From Candidatus Bathyarchaeota archaeon (lineage in GTDB: Archaea; Thermoproteota; Bathyarchaeia; 40CM-2-53-6): DNA of 15,865 bases. The position numbers and the translations under genes were made by a program. The notes under the pieces are model-generated. The model was not told the DNA's origin and did not search any database. It was given only the letters and a program-made list of their open reading frames with translations. The DNA lies in the NCBI GenBank assembly GCA_005884605.1, contig VBBE01000087.1, positions 1 to 15,865 on the forward strand, written 5' to 3'. Of this stretch, positions 14,232 to 15,865 are shown piece after piece (the stretch's first letter is position 1; every line of letters starts with the position of its first letter).

Positions 14232-14836
14232 ATTATTCGATACAAGTCAACGTCGACTTTCTCCCATTTCTTTTGATGAAAAGGAAAGAGGTGGGGGATG
14301 TCTAGACTCATGCTACGCACTGCGTCAGTCCTCCGGTTTTTCCGTTCAATAACGCGTCTGAGAAATTCTCGAGTCGAACTTTTGTGAATAGAATAAGAAA
14401 CGGGTGCAAGTTCGAAGGCTCGCTCTAGAAACTGGACATCAGCATGAGAAGAGCGAGTCCCGTATGGAGGATTCATGATCACGGTGTCGTATGCTCCCAC
14501 AACTTCCTTGATGTCGGATACGACCCATTCGACTCGCACTCCCGCCGCTATCGCGTTCTCTCTTGCTAGGGTGATAGATCTCTCGTCGATGTCTACGCCC
14601 GTGACTTGCTTGGACCCCATCGTAGCGGCGCCGATGGCTAGACGCCCGGTCCCTGTTCCGAGATCGATTGTTTTACCCTGCAAGTCATGATGTTCGAAGC
14701 CGGCCATATGGAGCAGTTCAGCTGCTACCTTGGCGGAAACGGGATATTGTTCTAGTCGTAGTTGTGGGCTCTGAAGGATCTTCAGTTTTCCGAGCTGGAT
14801 TTCCAGTTGGCGTTTAGAGACTGTTCGTTCTACCAA
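14225..14836 (-). CDS. METTL5-like rRNA adenine-N6 methyltransferase (predicted)
   Basis: This 203-residue protein has a compact Rossmann methyltransferase fold with L-E-Q-Y-P-V near residue 28, the SAM-binding I-D-L-G-T-G-T-G-R-L at 57-66, the acidic V-D-I-D-E at 81-85 and the catalytic M-N-P-P-Y-G at 121-126. The N-terminal layout (short helix, then LEQYPVSAKVAAELL) and NPPYG-TRSSHADVQFL are those of the METTL5/archaeal RNA methylase group, whose eukaryotic member puts m6A on 18S rRNA. rRNA is therefore the likely substrate here, by inference. Unlike the DNA methyltransferase at the left of the window, motif I comes before the catalytic motif. The TTG start directly follows the dph2 TAA stop with no gap, so the two genes are coupled. 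The stop overlaps that of the convergent MMPL gene by 4 nt. Confidence 0.88.
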   Translation of the reverse strand: MVERTVSKRQLEIQLGKLKILQSPQLRLEQYPVSAKVAAELLHMAGFEHHDLQGKTIDLGTGTGRLAIGAATMGSKQVTGVDIDERSITLARENAIAAGVRVEWVVSDIKEVVGAYDTVIMNPPYGTRSSHADVQFLERAFELAPVSYSIHKSSTREFLRRVIERKNRRTDAVRSMSLDIPHLFPFHQKKWEKVDVDLYRIMS

Positions 14837-15844
14837 TTATAGGCGGACCAGGCCCCGCTCGAGGAGCTGTTCCCAAGTCCAAGCCCCGACAGCAACCATG
14901 ATCTCGTCTCTCGTGATGATAGGCTTTGAAAATCTTTCAGGATCGTCTAGGGCAAGGCGGGGACACGCAGTATCAACGAAGACGTCGATATCGGTGAAGT
15001 CGAGTAGTTTCTGTGGGACGACCTCATCCGCGTAGAGGATCACAGCTTTCTTGCCTGCTTCCTCGACCTGCTTGAGAATCGAAAGAGCAATCTGTGGGTT
15101 GCTCTGTCCCGGCTTCGTTGATACAATTATTCCGAAAGTACTAGCTCTCCTCGCCTTGTCGACCGTAGCGTATCGTTGCCTGACTATCCGGTCTCTGTCC
15201 TGGTCCAGGGCCTTGACTGTTCCATCGTAGGGATCTGCCAGAATCGTCGGTTTCTCGACAGAGAGAGCAGCGCCAAGACCGTGGAAATAGCTACCTATGA
15301 TTAGGAATGAGTCGACCTGAGATTGAATCCTCCTAAGTCCGAAGTAGTCGCAGCCGAGAACTTGTCCGGTCTCGTGAGCCCAAGGACCTCGTCCCGGCGA
15401 GTGAACGTTGAAGCCTTTCGTTTCCAAGAGCTTAGTAGCTTCAGGAAGCTTATGCAGGTGCTGAATTGTCGTGGCGAGGCCGATGCTCTTGCCTTGTAGA
15501 AGGGAAACAGTTCGTTCCACGACTGGAATAATCTCATGATTGCTTTTTGCAGGAATGTAGACCACTGGGACTCCGTTGGAAGCGTCGCGAAGGAATTCAT
15601 TATGACCATAATGTACCAGCAGATCAGCTTTCAGGCGGGTCGCGGCATCCAAGGAGAGGTCGCATGCCCCCCAGGCAGGCACAGCGGAAACGAATACGTC
15701 TGCTCCTGTTTTCTCTCGAACCAGCCCCGCAAGTCGGGTGCCTTCGTTCTTCAGACCGTCGGGTAGCTGAATCAATATCCTTCGGACACCTCTCCCCGTT
15801 ATCTCAGCTAGGAGCTTGTCCTCTTCAAGGTCGAACATCGACAT
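14837..15844 (-). CDS. dph2: Diphthamide synthase Dph2 (2-(3-amino-3-carboxypropyl)histidine synthase)
   Basis: This 335-residue enzyme starts diphthamide synthesis by adding a 3-amino-3-carboxypropyl group from SAM to a His of elongation factor 2. It uses a [4Fe-4S] cluster that breaks a different SAM C-S bond from classical radical-SAM enzymes. The three cluster cysteines are visible, one per domain: Cys61 (W-G-A-C-D-L), Cys165 (L-G-C-D-Y-F-G-L) and Cys294 (D-T-A-C-P-R-L-A-L-D-D). IQLPDGL near residue 25 and Y-A-D-E-V-V-P near 271 are also typical. Archaea usually use a homodimer of this protein. ATG at 15844 is the called start; a second ATG two codons on is an alternative. The METTL5-like gene follows without a gap. 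The gene appears complete, with 21 nt of upstream sequence to the window edge. Confidence 0.96.
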   Translation of the reverse strand: MSMFDLEEDKLLAEITGRGVRRILIQLPDGLKNEGTRLAGLVREKTGADVFVSAVPAWGACDLSLDAATRLKADLLVHYGHNEFLRDASNGVPVVYIPAKSNHEIIPVVERTVSLLQGKSIGLATTIQHLHKLPEATKLLETKGFNVHSPGRGPWAHETGQVLGCDYFGLRRIQSQVDSFLIIGSYFHGLGAALSVEKPTILADPYDGTVKALDQDRDRIVRQRYATVDKARRASTFGIIVSTKPGQSNPQIALSILKQVEEAGKKAVILYADEVVPQKLLDFTDIDVFVDTACPRLALDDPERFSKPIITRDEIMVAVGAWTWEQLLERGLVRL

Positions 15845-15865
15845 GTCAAATTCACGGGAGAGAAG

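Noticed and set aside
1..15865. CRISPR array, insertion sequence or prophage
   Set aside because: No spaced direct repeats, transposase, integrase or phage structural genes were seen; genes are ordinary chromosomal types.

Overview
The window looks like a piece of an archaeal chromosome of roughly balanced base composition. The support is an archaeal-type ribosomal protein L10e, a Dph2-type diphthamide synthase, a UPF0146 protein, a METTL5-type rRNA adenine methyltransferase, a CoaBC with the archaeal clamp sequence, a PAC2-family protein, and Shine-Dalgarno sites of the GGTGA/GTGAT type. The lineage cannot be fixed by eye; a TACK-like archaeon is possible but is only an impression. Genes are tightly packed, several start on TTG, and I see no tRNA, rRNA, CRISPR array, insertion sequence or prophage.

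Layout. (1) 1-1534, plus strand: the 3' part of a PAC2 (proteasome assembly chaperone-like) gene, then an N4-cytosine/N6-adenine-type DNA methyltransferase 1 nt later. (2) 1512-4590, minus strand, transcribed right to left: a small protein of unknown function, coaBC, a nitrilase-superfamily amidohydrolase with no usual start codon, and a HAD phosphatase that converges with and overlaps the methyltransferase. (3) 4770-5852, minus: a polytopic membrane protein with an intramembrane Glu-Glu and a His, preceded by a perfect 18-bp inverted repeat. (4) 5954-9315, minus: rpl10e, ppsA (PEP synthase) and a UPF0146 gene, very likely one transcript. (5) 9316-9781: a 466-nt gap with no convincing gene. 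(6) 9782-10609, minus: a second nitrilase-family hydrolase, divergent from (7) 10764-14228, plus: a 1154-residue MMPL/RND-type transporter. (8) 14225-15844, minus: dph2 followed with no gap by the METTL5-like methyltransferase, whose stop codon overlaps the transporter's stop codon within a palindrome.

How the genes may work together. Dph2 and the METTL5-like enzyme both modify the translation machinery (EF-2 and rRNA). L10e with PEP synthase couples a ribosomal gene to gluconeogenesis on one message. The coaBC-nitrilase-HAD string could be a coenzyme A synthesis/turnover cluster, but that is inference from gene order. The most unusual points are the missing canonical start of the first nitrilase, the heavy TTG start use (six of the twelve complete genes with a recognisable start), the inverted repeat before the membrane protein, and that protein's CPBP-like but non-consensus motif.
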